A program made the position numbers and the translations under genes. The notes beneath the pieces are model-generated. The model was not told the origin of the DNA. It saw nothing but the letters and a program-made list of their open reading frames with translations, and did no database searches. This document shows positions 7,515-15,694 of a stretch of 64,000 nucleotides of DNA, piece after piece; position 1 is the stretch's first letter, and every line of letters begins with the position of its first letter. The stretch comes from Oceanospirillaceae bacterium ASP10-02a (lineage in GTDB: Bacteria; Pseudomonadota; Gammaproteobacteria; Pseudomonadales; Balneatricaceae): contig CAJIZL010000018.1 of assembly GCA_905182035.1 (NCBI GenBank), forward strand, positions 22,600 through 86,599, in the 5' to 3' direction.

Positions 7515-8774
7515 ATGGAAAATAACTTATATGAACTCCAGTTTGCCCTGGATACCTTTTACTTCTTAATTTGTGGCGCTTTTGTCATGTGGATGGCCGC
7601 CGGTTTTGCCATGCTTGAAGCTGGCCTGGTACGCAGCAAAAATACCACTGAGATTCTCACCAAAAACTTTGCTCTGTTTGCAATTGCCTGTGTCATGTAC
7701 CTCGTTATGGGTTATCAAATCATGTACGGTGGTGGCTGGTTTTTAAGTGGCATTGAGGCCATCGATACCACTCAGGTATTAGCTGACTCAGCAGCAGAAG
7801 GTTTTGGTGGTGCCTCGGTCTACTCCAATGCCTCAGACTTCTTCTTCCAAGTCGTATTTGTTGCAACTGCTATGTCCATTGTGTCTGGTGCTGTGGCAGA
7901 ACGAATGAAACTATGGTCATTTTTAGCTTTTACCATAGTAATGACTGGTTTTATTTACCCCATGGAAGGCGCCTGGACTTGGAACGGTGAAGACGTCTTT
8001 GGCTGGTACAATCTTGGTGAGCTTGGTTTTTCAGACTTTGCAGGCTCTGGCATTGTGCACATGGCCGGCGCTGCTGCTGCTTTAGCTGGGGTAATATTAC
8101 TTGGCGCACGTAAAGGCAAGTATGGCCCCAATGGCCAAATCAAGGCCATCCCCGGTGCTAACCTCCCCATGGCCACTTTAGGAACCTTTATTCTGTGGAT
8201 GGGTTGGTTCGGATTTAACGGTGGCTCCGTGCTTAAGTTAGGTGATATTAACTCAGCTCACTCTGTCGCCATGGTATTTCTTAATACTAACGCCGCAGCA
8301 GCTGCAGGTGCCATTGCAGCGCTAATAGTGGCCCGTATTAAGTTTGGCAAAGCCGACCTCACCATGATGCTCAACGGCGCTTTAGCAGGCCTAGTCACCA
8401 TCACTGCAGAACCTTCAACCCCTACAGCTCTGCAAGCCAGTCTTTTTGGTGCTCTAGGTGGCGTATTGGTAGTATTTAGCATCTTAGCCTTGGATAAACT
8501 CAAACTAGACGATCCTGTAGGTGCCATTTCCGTGCATGGCAGTGCCGGCTTGCTAGGTTTGATGTTAGTCCCTGTGACTAATGATGGTTCCACAGTTATG
8601 GGTCAAATGATCGGTGCACTCACTATTTTTGCATGGGTATTCCTAGCCAGCTTTGTGGTGTGGTATATCATCAAAAAAGTGCTTGGTATTCGCGTCACTG
8701 AAGAAGAAGAATACAAAGGGGTGGATATTTCTGAGTGTGGCATGGAAGCCTACCCAGAATTCACTACCCAATAG
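7515..8774 (+). CDS. amt: Ammonium transporter (Amt/MEP/Rh family)
   Basis: A 419-residue inner-membrane protein with about eleven predicted membrane helices. It imports ammonium when nitrogen is scarce. Family signatures: FVMWMAAGFAMLEAGLVRSK near residues 24-43, the pore region DFAGSGIVHMAGAAAALAG with the first conserved histidine, and a later VHGSAGLLGLM carrying the second pore histidine. The C-terminal tail VTEEEEYKGVDISECGMEAY is the cytoplasmic segment that interacts with GlnK-type PII proteins. The ATG is well placed after a GAGACC stretch. No glnK gene is adjacent, so the PII partner must be elsewhere. Expression is predicted from the sigma-54 promoter and NtrC-like sites just upstream, with termination at 8801-8829. 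Confidence 0.93.
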   Translation: MENNLYELQFALDTFYFLICGAFVMWMAAGFAMLEAGLVRSKNTTEILTKNFALFAIACVMYLVMGYQIMYGGGWFLSGIEAIDTTQVLADSAAEGFGGASVYSNASDFFFQVVFVATAMSIVSGAVAERMKLWSFLAFTIVMTGFIYPMEGAWTWNGEDVFGWYNLGELGFSDFAGSGIVHMAGAAAALAGVILLGARKGKYGPNGQIKAIPGANLPMATLGTFILWMGWFGFNGGSVLKLGDINSAHSVAMVFLNTNAAAAAGAIAALIVARIKFGKADLTMMLNGALAGLVTITAEPSTPTALQASLFGALGGVLVVFSILALDKLKLDDPVGAISVHGSAGLLGLMLVPVTNDGSTVMGQMIGALTIFAWVFLASFVVWYIIKKVLGIRVTEEEEYKGVDISECGMEAYPEFTTQ

Positions 8775-8800
8775 TTTTTACTCATTATCTAGCCTTGACA

Positions 8801-8829
8801 GAGGCCTACTTGCATAGCGAGTAGGCCTC
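8801..8829 (+). terminator. Rho-independent-type terminator after amt
   Basis: A perfect 9-bp stem GAGGCCTAC/GTAGGCCTC encloses an 11-base loop, followed by CTTTAGTGTTTG. It lies 27 bases after the amt stop and just beyond the end of the truncated flavoenzyme remnant on the other strand, so it may serve both directions. The downstream T-tract is modest. Confidence 0.65.
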
Positions 8830-8849
8830 CTTTAGTGTTTGCTTGATGA

Positions 8850-8984
8850 TTAAAGGCGATAACATTGCTTAGGCATGCGGTCTTTAATATAGCCAGGTGC
8901 ATGGGCGCTGCTCATAAGGCGATTACGAAGTGTTAAGTGCTTGAGTTGGTAGCTTTCTAAAAATGGGTCTGTATTTACACTCAT
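8850..8984 (-). pseudogene. Truncated N-terminus of an old-yellow-enzyme-family NADH:flavin oxidoreductase
   Basis: Starting two bases after the stop of the MttB-like gene, an ATG at 8984 opens a 44-codon frame. It contains DPFLESYQLKHLTLRNRL, then MSSAHAPGYIKDRMP, and ends in a stop at 8850-8852. This matches the first about 40 residues of the ~650-residue flavoenzymes related to dimethylamine/trimethylamine dehydrogenase and dienoyl-CoA reductase (N-terminal 'F.-LKHLTLRNR-' then 'S-HAPG'). The rest of the gene is missing, and the amt terminator begins about 20 bases beyond the stop. The likely history is an mttB-flavoenzyme operon that suffered a large deletion. A short functional peptide cannot be excluded but is less likely. 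Confidence 0.7.
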
Positions 8985-8986
8985 GG

Positions 8987-10558
8987 TTAATAATCTTCGT
9001 TTAGGCCACCGTCATCAGGGATTTCTGATTCGCGGCGGGCAATAAAGTCTAACAGTTGATCATCAATGGCTTGATCTATTTTAGGCTCTTCATATTCGTC
9101 TAATTTCGCCTTGGCTAAATTTAACGCTCTTTCAGTAATACTTTTGCTGCCGTTGGCAATCCATTGTTCGATGTTATTGTTATCTAATAACTTGGGCATG
9201 TAAAAAGCCCGTTGAAAGTTGTCTTGGGTGTGGGGGTGACCAAGATAGTGCCCACCTGGCCCCACATCTCGCACAGCAGCTAAAGCCTCATCAAAGTCAT
9301 CCCAACGGGGTCCTTCTGCCATACGGTATGCCATAGCACATTGCTCTGCATCTACCATGAATTTAGCCACAGAACAGTGCATGCCAGCTTCATTCCAACC
9401 AGCTGAGTGCCAAATGTAGTTGGCCCCCGACATCATCACTGCCATAAGGTTAACGCCGCTCTCGTAGCCTGCTTGCGCATCAAGTACTTTAGCCCCACCT
9501 AAGGTATTGGAGGTGCGCCAAGGGACGTCATAATGGCGTGCCATTTGCCCAATAAGAAAATTCATTAAACAAATTTCTGGTGTGCCCGCCATAGGGGCAC
9601 CAGATTGCATAGATACAGTGGCTAAATAATGGCCATAAATAGCAGGCGCACCTTTTTTGACCACTTGGGTATAAGCCAAGGCGGACAGTGCCTCGGCATT
9701 AAGCTGTACCACAGCAGGAACCGTAGAAGCGGGTGTATTTGCGCCGCCCAAAACGAAGGGTGAGCAAAGTACCGGTTGATTGCGCTTCACAAAGGCCCGT
9801 AAGGCTCCCAACATGGTGGCATCCCAAACCAACGGCGAATTACCATTAATGTTGCCGGTCGTCACAGGGTGATCGTCAATATAGTCTTTGCCAAATAAAA
9901 TATCACACATGTCGATAACGTCTTCAGCATTTTTGCCAGACGTGGTCATGCCCATAAAGGTCTTGTCAGAATACTTCATAGACGAATGGGTAATGCGTAA
10001 ATGTCGCCAAGGCACGGCATGATCCATGGGTTCTACAATATGATGGGCCGAAGAGTGCAAGCCTGGGCTCATGTGGGCCAACTTATGAAACATCGCTAGA
10101 TCATCAAGTGTAGGGTTGCGCCGTTTATCTTCCAAATCACGTAAAAAAGGTGCCCCTGTCATGGGTACAAAAATACAATTCCGGCCCCCTAACTTAAGAT
10201 TGTTTTCTGGGTTGCGAGCATGGTATTCAAGGTCTGAAGGAATACTTTTTATCAATTCACGAATATGGTGACGATCAAACTTAACTAAATCCCCTTCTAC
10301 CCTTGCACCGGCCTCGCGCCAATCTTCTAGGGCAATGGGATCGCGAAATATCACACCCACTTCCTCTAAGATGGCCATAGAGGCATCATCGATCTTAGCT
10401 ATTTGGTCTTCATCCATAGGTTCTGTATAAGGCAAACCATGGCGCAGGTGAGGCAACATTTGCTCTATGTTATGACAACGTAACAACTGCCTGTTGGCAC
10501 GCCCACCACTGCGCTGACCGCGTATGGGACGTGTCGCTTCTGCAAATGCCTTGGTCAT
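8987..10558 (-). CDS. Trimethylamine methyltransferase (MttB) superfamily protein, non-pyrrolysine type
   Basis: A 523-residue TIM-barrel methyltransferase of the MttB superfamily. These proteins move a methyl group from a quaternary or tertiary amine to a corrinoid protein. Family segments include LPYTEPMDEDQIAKIDDASM near the N-terminus, IFRDPIALEDWREAG, the GRNCIFVPMTGAPF region and DVGPGGHYLGHPHTQDNF near the C-terminus. The frame has no internal amber codon, so the pyrrolysine of true MttB is absent; relatives of this kind include glycine betaine methyltransferase (MtgB). I prefer the ATG at 10558, with TTTGGAG just upstream, over a GTG at 10564. No corrinoid protein gene is adjacent. 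It diverges from a LysR regulator and is followed by a truncated flavoenzyme remnant. The substrate (betaine-like) is inferred. Confidence 0.82.
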   Translation of the reverse strand: MTKAFAEATRPIRGQRSGGRANRQLLRCHNIEQMLPHLRHGLPYTEPMDEDQIAKIDDASMAILEEVGVIFRDPIALEDWREAGARVEGDLVKFDRHHIRELIKSIPSDLEYHARNPENNLKLGGRNCIFVPMTGAPFLRDLEDKRRNPTLDDLAMFHKLAHMSPGLHSSAHHIVEPMDHAVPWRHLRITHSSMKYSDKTFMGMTTSGKNAEDVIDMCDILFGKDYIDDHPVTTGNINGNSPLVWDATMLGALRAFVKRNQPVLCSPFVLGGANTPASTVPAVVQLNAEALSALAYTQVVKKGAPAIYGHYLATVSMQSGAPMAGTPEICLMNFLIGQMARHYDVPWRTSNTLGGAKVLDAQAGYESGVNLMAVMMSGANYIWHSAGWNEAGMHCSVAKFMVDAEQCAMAYRMAEGPRWDDFDEALAAVRDVGPGGHYLGHPHTQDNFQRAFYMPKLLDNNNIEQWIANGSKSITERALNLAKAKLDEYEEPKIDQAIDDQLLDFIARRESEIPDDGGLNEDY

Positions 10559-10686
10559 GTTCACTCCAAACTGATATTAATGCCATACGTTAGGTATTTT
10601 TGGGTTAACATTCAAACGACATTTCCATAGCAATACATAACTTAATGTTATTATCTTTAACAGTCCTGGCATAAGGAGAATATTTT

Positions 10687-11613
10687 TTGTTACGCAAACA
10701 ACTACCAGGCATTAATGGTTTGGTCACCTTCGAGGCGGCAGCACGGCATTTGAGCTTCACCTTAGCCGCCAACGAACTTTGCGTTTCTCAAGCAGCTGTT
10801 AGCAGACAAGTAAAACGGTTAGAAGAACAGCTGGGTTGCCCAGTATTTCATAGAGCTCAACGCCGTATAGAGCTCACCAAGGATGGCCAGAAACTGTTTC
10901 AAGCGGTGACTATGGGTTTAGGACACATTGCTACGGTAAGCAGTGATATCCGCCGTACCCAGTCCACAGGACAAATTACCATCGCTTCAACCTTAGGATT
11001 TTCTAGCTTTTGGTTAATGCCACGTATTCGCGCTTTTCATCAACAATACCCCGACGTAAAAGTACACGTTATTGCATCGGACAATGCCCAAGAATTACGC
11101 TCAGATAAAGTAGACCTTGCCCTTACGTGCGGTAACAATCAATTACAAGGCAACCAGACCCATTACTTGTTTTCTGAGCAGGCCTACCCCGTGTGCAGCC
11201 CAGAATACCTGCGCAATCGACAAAAACCAGAACAAGCCTCAGATTTATTACAACACCGACTATTACATTTAGACGAACAATTGTGGGATAACATCGGCTG
11301 GGATGCCATTGACTGGCCAGCATGGTTTAGTCATTTTAATGTGGATGGTTTAAACACGGATGATGCTGTGAAAATACCTGCAGGGTTTACCTTTAACAAC
11401 TACCCTTTGTTAATCCAAGCAGTATTAGAAGGTGAAGGCATTGCCCTAGGCTTTGAGCATACTAGTGGCGACTTAGTGGCTCAAGGAAAGCTAGTTCCAT
11501 TGACTGACAATGTGTGGGATACGGGCCGTGGTTACTACCTCGCTATTAAATCCAATTTGGTACACCACCCTGATGTACAAGCCCTAAGCCAGTGGTTGTT
11601 AAATAGCTTTTAA
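10687..11613 (+). CDS. LysR-family regulator, GcvA-like
   Basis: A 308-residue LysR-type regulator of the GcvA/AmpR branch. It begins LRKQLPGINGLVTFEAAARH, followed by LSFTLAANELCVSQAAVSRQ, then VFHRAQRRIELTKDGQKL. The start is a TTG at 10687, supported by AAGGAG about eight bases upstream. It is divergent from the MttB-like gene (128 bases between starts), pointing to control of that gene, and is convergent with the FAD-oxidase operon, whose stop lies 5 bases away. GcvA-branch regulators often act on amino acid or betaine genes. The effector is unknown. Confidence 0.87.
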   Translation: MLRKQLPGINGLVTFEAAARHLSFTLAANELCVSQAAVSRQVKRLEEQLGCPVFHRAQRRIELTKDGQKLFQAVTMGLGHIATVSSDIRRTQSTGQITIASTLGFSSFWLMPRIRAFHQQYPDVKVHVIASDNAQELRSDKVDLALTCGNNQLQGNQTHYLFSEQAYPVCSPEYLRNRQKPEQASDLLQHRLLHLDEQLWDNIGWDAIDWPAWFSHFNVDGLNTDDAVKIPAGFTFNNYPLLIQAVLEGEGIALGFEHTSGDLVAQGKLVPLTDNVWDTGRGYYLAIKSNLVHHPDVQALSQWLLNSF

Positions 11614-11618
11614 CAAGG

Positions 11619-12974
11619 TCAGGCCTCCCGGCCTGCCCTCATCTCACGCATAGCGATGGTAGCGCTCACGCCCAAGTTAGTGAAAGGTTGCGGTGGTAGC
11701 CAGCTTGGTCCATCTTGACCTAGCTGTTGTTGCAGCAATTCACTGTCTTGACCTAGTGCTAATTCTGCTAATAATTTACCTGCGGCGGTACCCCGCGCTA
11801 TACCTAAGCCATTTTGGCACACGGCCGCAAAGACGTTCGGATGACACTGGCCAAAATAACTGGCTTCATTATTCGACATACACAATAAGCCACCCCATGT
11901 ATGTTCAAATTCTAACTCTGGCAACATGTGAAAGCGGCGCTTAAAACTGATTTGATGTTGAGCCTTTATGCCCTTCAGCTGAGCTTGTTGGTATTTTAGA
12001 CGTGGACTACAGGTAACCACACTGCGAATGAGTAACCGCTGATCTACAGTTCGGCGAAGGGTTGCTCCAGCAGGATGTGACGGAATTAACCCCCAATTAG
12101 TGTGACCGCCTAGGCGTCTTTGTTGATCCTCATCCATAGGAGAAGTCATGCTGCCATAAGTACATACATGTACTAAACGACCTTTTTGTTGACCAAAGCT
12201 TTGCGCAAAACCGTTATTACATAAAAGTACTTGAGGTGCCGTAACTTGACCATTAGCTGTGGTTAATAGATGGCAATTTGCGGCGACCTTACGCCCGTTT
12301 TTGCCCCCGCTGCTACCCCAAAGGTACTCAGTTACAGGGGTGTTTTCGTACACACTTACGTTAGCGGGCAAATGCTCTGCACAACCCTGTACGAAGGCTG
12401 CCGGCTGAATCATCACCGTACCTGGGGTAAACACACCACTGTGATAGTAGTCTAAGCCAGTAATTTCTTGCATTTGTTGTTTTGACAAAAGACTAAATGG
12501 TTCACTTAAGTTAACCAAACCTTTACCGTAAGCTAATAGACTTTTGCCACCAGTAGCAGAAGTAGCGCCATGTATCTTTCCGGTCTCGCTCCAGTCACAT
12601 GATATGTTATGTTGCTCAACCATCGTCTTGGCATAGGCAATACCCGAGCGGTTAAAGGTAATCATATTCCGATCCCTAGTCTCATTAGCAGTGTAAGCAT
12701 GGCTATTAAGGGAATGGGGCAAATCAATCATAAAGCCCGAGTTGCGGCCAGACGAGGCCATGCCAATAGCTAAGGCGTCCAATAATACAATATGCTTTTC
12801 CGGTGCTAGTTCTGCCAAACGACGAGCTGCAGCAAGACCGGTAAAACCTCCACCAACAACCAATATGTCTGCCTCTATATTTCCCTGTAGGCTTGCATTA
12901 GGCACCCTTGTGGGGAGGTTTTTATACCACCCACAGTCATTTTCATAATTTGGCAGAATTTTAACGACTGCCAT
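11619..12974 (-). CDS. FAD-dependent amine/amino-acid oxidoreductase (DAO family)
   Basis: A 451-residue single-chain flavoprotein of the D-amino-acid oxidase superfamily, in the branch that includes gamma-glutamylputrescine oxidase (PuuB). The N-terminal Rossmann motif is ADILVVGGGFTGLAAARRLA (residues 34-53), followed by the SSGRNSGFM loop typical of this branch; the C-terminal FAD contact is CQNGLGIARGTAAGKLLAE. It would oxidise a secondary or primary amine to an imine with oxygen or another acceptor. Its ATG overlaps the stop of the aldehyde dehydrogenase gene (TAATG), so the two are translationally coupled, with a DHDPS-family lyase gene upstream. That trio resembles hydroxyproline-type catabolism (oxidase, deaminase-lyase, semialdehyde dehydrogenase), but polyamine-type oxidation is also possible. 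Confidence 0.8.
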   Translation of the reverse strand: MAVVKILPNYENDCGWYKNLPTRVPNASLQGNIEADILVVGGGFTGLAAARRLAELAPEKHIVLLDALAIGMASSGRNSGFMIDLPHSLNSHAYTANETRDRNMITFNRSGIAYAKTMVEQHNISCDWSETGKIHGATSATGGKSLLAYGKGLVNLSEPFSLLSKQQMQEITGLDYYHSGVFTPGTVMIQPAAFVQGCAEHLPANVSVYENTPVTEYLWGSSGGKNGRKVAANCHLLTTANGQVTAPQVLLCNNGFAQSFGQQKGRLVHVCTYGSMTSPMDEDQQRRLGGHTNWGLIPSHPAGATLRRTVDQRLLIRSVVTCSPRLKYQQAQLKGIKAQHQISFKRRFHMLPELEFEHTWGGLLCMSNNEASYFGQCHPNVFAAVCQNGLGIARGTAAGKLLAELALGQDSELLQQQLGQDGPSWLPPQPFTNLGVSATIAMREMRAGREA

Positions 12975-14500
12975 TAATCTAGTTCCGCCTCTGACTCAGT
13001 GGATAAATCTAGCCAAATAGTTTTGGTCTCTGTGTACTGGTCATGGGCTAACAGTGAGTTGTCTCGGCCACCAAAGCCAGACTGCTTGTAACCCCCAAAA
13101 GGAGTGCTCATATCCCCTTCGCTATAGCAATTAACACTCACTGTGCCAGCTTTAATAGCGCGGGCTACATTATGAGCACGGCGGCCATTACTAGTGAATA
13201 GGGAGGCATGTAAGCCATAACAGGTATCATTAGCTAGGGCCACTGCTTCTGCCGCGGAGTTAACAGTCATCACCGCTAACACCGGCCCAAACACTTCTTC
13301 TAGGGCGATGGTCATGTTGGGGGTCACTTGGTCAAAAATAGTAGGCTCAATAAACAAACCCTGCGCCAACTCCCCCTCTAACTTGATGGCACTGCCACCG
13401 AGTATTAACTCAGCACCCTGTTCTTGCGCTCCTTTAATATATGCCATCACCTTACTAAAGTGTTCTTGGCTGATCATGGCACCTAGTGCATTACGTGGAT
13501 CCATTGGATCTCCAGTGATCCAGTCGCGGGTTTTTTCTAGCACTTTTCCCATCAATTGTTGTTTGATGGCACTGTGTACAATAAGCCGTGAATTAGATGA
13601 GCAGTTTTCGCCCATATTCCAAAATACTGCATTAACAACGTGTTCTGCCACTTCGTCTAAACGTTCTGCATCATCTAACACGATACAAGGGTTTTTACCG
13701 CCGCATTCCAACACCACACGTTTTAAATTACTCTGTGCTGAATACTGTAAAAACAGCCGCCCCACTTCCGTAGAGCCAGTAAACGACACTGCATCAATGT
13801 CTTGATGTAAACCTAAACTTTTACCACAGGTTTCCCCTAAACCCGGTAATACGTTAATCACCCCAGCTGGTACTCCAGCTTCATGGGCCAGTTGCGCTAA
13901 ACGTAAACATGTCATGCTGGTTTGTTCGGCGGGTTTAAGTATGACGCTGTTACCAGCTGCCAACGCTGGGCCTAATTTCCAAGCGGCCATTAACATAGGA
14001 AAGTTCCACGGCAACACACAAGCCACAACACCAATAGGTTCGCGCTGTATTAAACCCAAAGAAGTATCCCCAGAAGGGGATATTTGGTCATATATTTTGT
14101 CGATAGCTTCTGCATGCCATTGAATACAATCGATGGTTTCAGGCACATCAATGGCCACACAGTCTTTAATAGGCTTGCCGCTTTCAAGGGCTTCCATCAC
14201 CGCCAATTCTTGCTCATTACGTTTGATGAGCTTAATGAATTTAATCATCACTTTTTTACGTTCAGAGGGGTGTTTTTTACTCCACACACCGGCTTCAAAT
14301 GCCTGCCGTGCTTTGTCGACAGCAACGTCTACATCGGCCCTATCGCAGGCACTAATTTGGCCTATTTCCTGCCCTGTTGCGGGGTTTAAGGTACTAAAGG
14401 TTTCGCCGCTTATGGCTGGTGTATAACTGCCATTTATCCAAGCATTACTTGGGAAATCTATCTGCGCCGCGATGGCAAGGTATTCTGTTTGCGTTAACAT
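12974..14500 (-). CDS. Aldehyde dehydrogenase (NAD(P)-dependent, PuuC/2,5-dioxovalerate dehydrogenase-like)
   Basis: A 508-residue aldehyde dehydrogenase that oxidises an aldehyde to a carboxylate. Landmarks in order: VLPWNFPMLMAAWKLGPALA (cofactor entry), KPAEQTS, SFTGSTEVGR (glycine motif), VVLECGGKNP with the catalytic glutamate, NMGENCSSNSRL with the nucleophilic cysteine, and EEVFGPVLAV. The ATG at 14500 gives the standard family N-terminus four bases after the preceding stop; a longer frame to 14572 overlaps that gene. It lies between a DHDPS-family lyase and a DAO-type oxidase in one operon, so it probably handles the semialdehyde made by one of them. A 2-oxoglutarate semialdehyde role is an inference from this context. 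Confidence 0.87.
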   Translation of the reverse strand: MLTQTEYLAIAAQIDFPSNAWINGSYTPAISGETFSTLNPATGQEIGQISACDRADVDVAVDKARQAFEAGVWSKKHPSERKKVMIKFIKLIKRNEQELAVMEALESGKPIKDCVAIDVPETIDCIQWHAEAIDKIYDQISPSGDTSLGLIQREPIGVVACVLPWNFPMLMAAWKLGPALAAGNSVILKPAEQTSMTCLRLAQLAHEAGVPAGVINVLPGLGETCGKSLGLHQDIDAVSFTGSTEVGRLFLQYSAQSNLKRVVLECGGKNPCIVLDDAERLDEVAEHVVNAVFWNMGENCSSNSRLIVHSAIKQQLMGKVLEKTRDWITGDPMDPRNALGAMISQEHFSKVMAYIKGAQEQGAELILGGSAIKLEGELAQGLFIEPTIFDQVTPNMTIALEEVFGPVLAVMTVNSAAEAVALANDTCYGLHASLFTSNGRRAHNVARAIKAGTVSVNCYSEGDMSTPFGGYKQSGFGGRDNSLLAHDQYTETKTIWLDLSTESEAELD

Positions 14501-14504
14501 GATG

Positions 14505-15419
14505 TTATGCCTCAGTGGAATGGTTACAAATTTGCGCAATGGTGGTTTTAACAGTGCGCACGATGACTTCAAACTCGCGTTTAAGCTCGTTATTCATGTC
14601 TCGCAAAGGTTTACGTACAGGGCCTGTAACAATGCCCTCTAACTGGCAACCGTATTTGATGCACTGAACAAACTTACCACCCTGTTCAAGGGTTTGCATA
14701 AGCGGTAATAACGCCGTCATGATCTTACGGCCTTTAACAAAATCTTGCTCCACCACACAGGCATGGTAGAGCGCGTGGTGTTCTTTTGGCAAGAAGTTAG
14801 CAGCGCCTGCCACCCAACTCTGAGCCCCCCAAGCAAAAAATTCCAACGCTTGATCATCCATACCACAACTGAGTTGAATATGAGGAAAACGACGAGCCAA
14901 TAAATGTACCCTATTAATATCACCACTACTTTCCTTAATAGCACAAAAGTTAGGCCGCATGCTCAAACGTTCCAAACACGCTTCGTCCAGTGACACACCA
15001 GTTCGGTCTGGAAAGTTATACAACATAATAGGCAGGTTGGTGGCTCGTTCTACTGCTAAGCAGTGGCGTGCTAATTCTTCTGAGGTAGGAATGGCGTAAT
15101 AAGGAGTGCCCAATAACAGGCAATCTACACCAGCCTTATCGGCCTCTTGAGCAAAATAAATGGCATCTTCTGTGCGTAACGCCCCCACACCAGCAATTAA
15201 TGGCACGCGGCCGCCTATGGCTTCTTTAGCTAGGGCAAACATTCGCACTCGCTCAGCTTTGTCCATGGCGTAATATTCGCCCGTGGTGCCACCGACAATA
15301 ATGCCCTGTACGCCAGCGGCGATGGCTCCATCTACAATTGCTGCAAAGCCTGCTTCATTAATCGAAAAATCGTCATTAAAGGGAGTAATGACGGGGACGT
15401 AAATACCCTTGAATTGCAT
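14505..15419 (-). CDS. Dihydrodipicolinate synthase/N-acetylneuraminate lyase family protein
   Basis: A 304-residue TIM-barrel Schiff-base aldolase/deaminase. The family residues are present: GGTTGEYYAM (residues 43-52), the catalytic tyrosine in IMLYNFPDRTG (Y134) and the Schiff-base lysine in CAIKESSGD (K162). It is unlikely to be the housekeeping DapA, because it is the first gene of an operon with an aldehyde dehydrogenase and an FAD amine oxidase. In that setting family members act as 1-pyrroline-4-hydroxy-2-carboxylate deaminase or as sugar-acid dehydratases. With the dehydrogenase next door, the hydroxyproline-type route to 2-oxoglutarate is the simplest reading, though no proline racemase/epimerase is in view. 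The promoter should lie in the 275 bases up to 15694. Confidence 0.82.
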   Translation of the reverse strand: MQFKGIYVPVITPFNDDFSINEAGFAAIVDGAIAAGVQGIIVGGTTGEYYAMDKAERVRMFALAKEAIGGRVPLIAGVGALRTEDAIYFAQEADKAGVDCLLLGTPYYAIPTSEELARHCLAVERATNLPIMLYNFPDRTGVSLDEACLERLSMRPNFCAIKESSGDINRVHLLARRFPHIQLSCGMDDQALEFFAWGAQSWVAGAANFLPKEHHALYHACVVEQDFVKGRKIMTALLPLMQTLEQGGKFVQCIKYGCQLEGIVTGPVRKPLRDMNNELKREFEVIVRTVKTTIAQICNHSTEA

Positions 15420-15694
15420 AGTAATCTCGCATTGTCTACAGTGTTGCTAGTTTAGAACCTGCCAAGCTGCTGGGTCAAACAACTTATTAGCCAACCCATA
15501 CATTACATAACGTTATATAGGGCCCATGGAGGCACTACAGGTTTAAATCTTCAGCACCAATGTGCATTTACCAAGGTTAATTGTGCACTTACATCTAATC
15601 TGACAGTGTATTGCATATTGTTATTGGCATTATTATTGTATGCTGCTACTAGCATCATCCATTTTCTCGCTTTAGCTACCCTTGTACAAAATTC

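Noticed and set aside
8987..10558. Pyrrolysine-containing trimethylamine methyltransferase
   Set aside because: The frame contains no internal amber codon, so this is a non-pyrrolysine member of the family.
13308..13805. 165-codon frame antisense to the aldehyde dehydrogenase gene
   Set aside because: It is a shadow of a well-supported coding frame with no independent start signal or protein similarity.
14505..15419. Housekeeping dapA (lysine biosynthesis)
   Set aside because: Operon context with an aldehyde dehydrogenase and amine oxidase points to a catabolic member of the DHDPS family.
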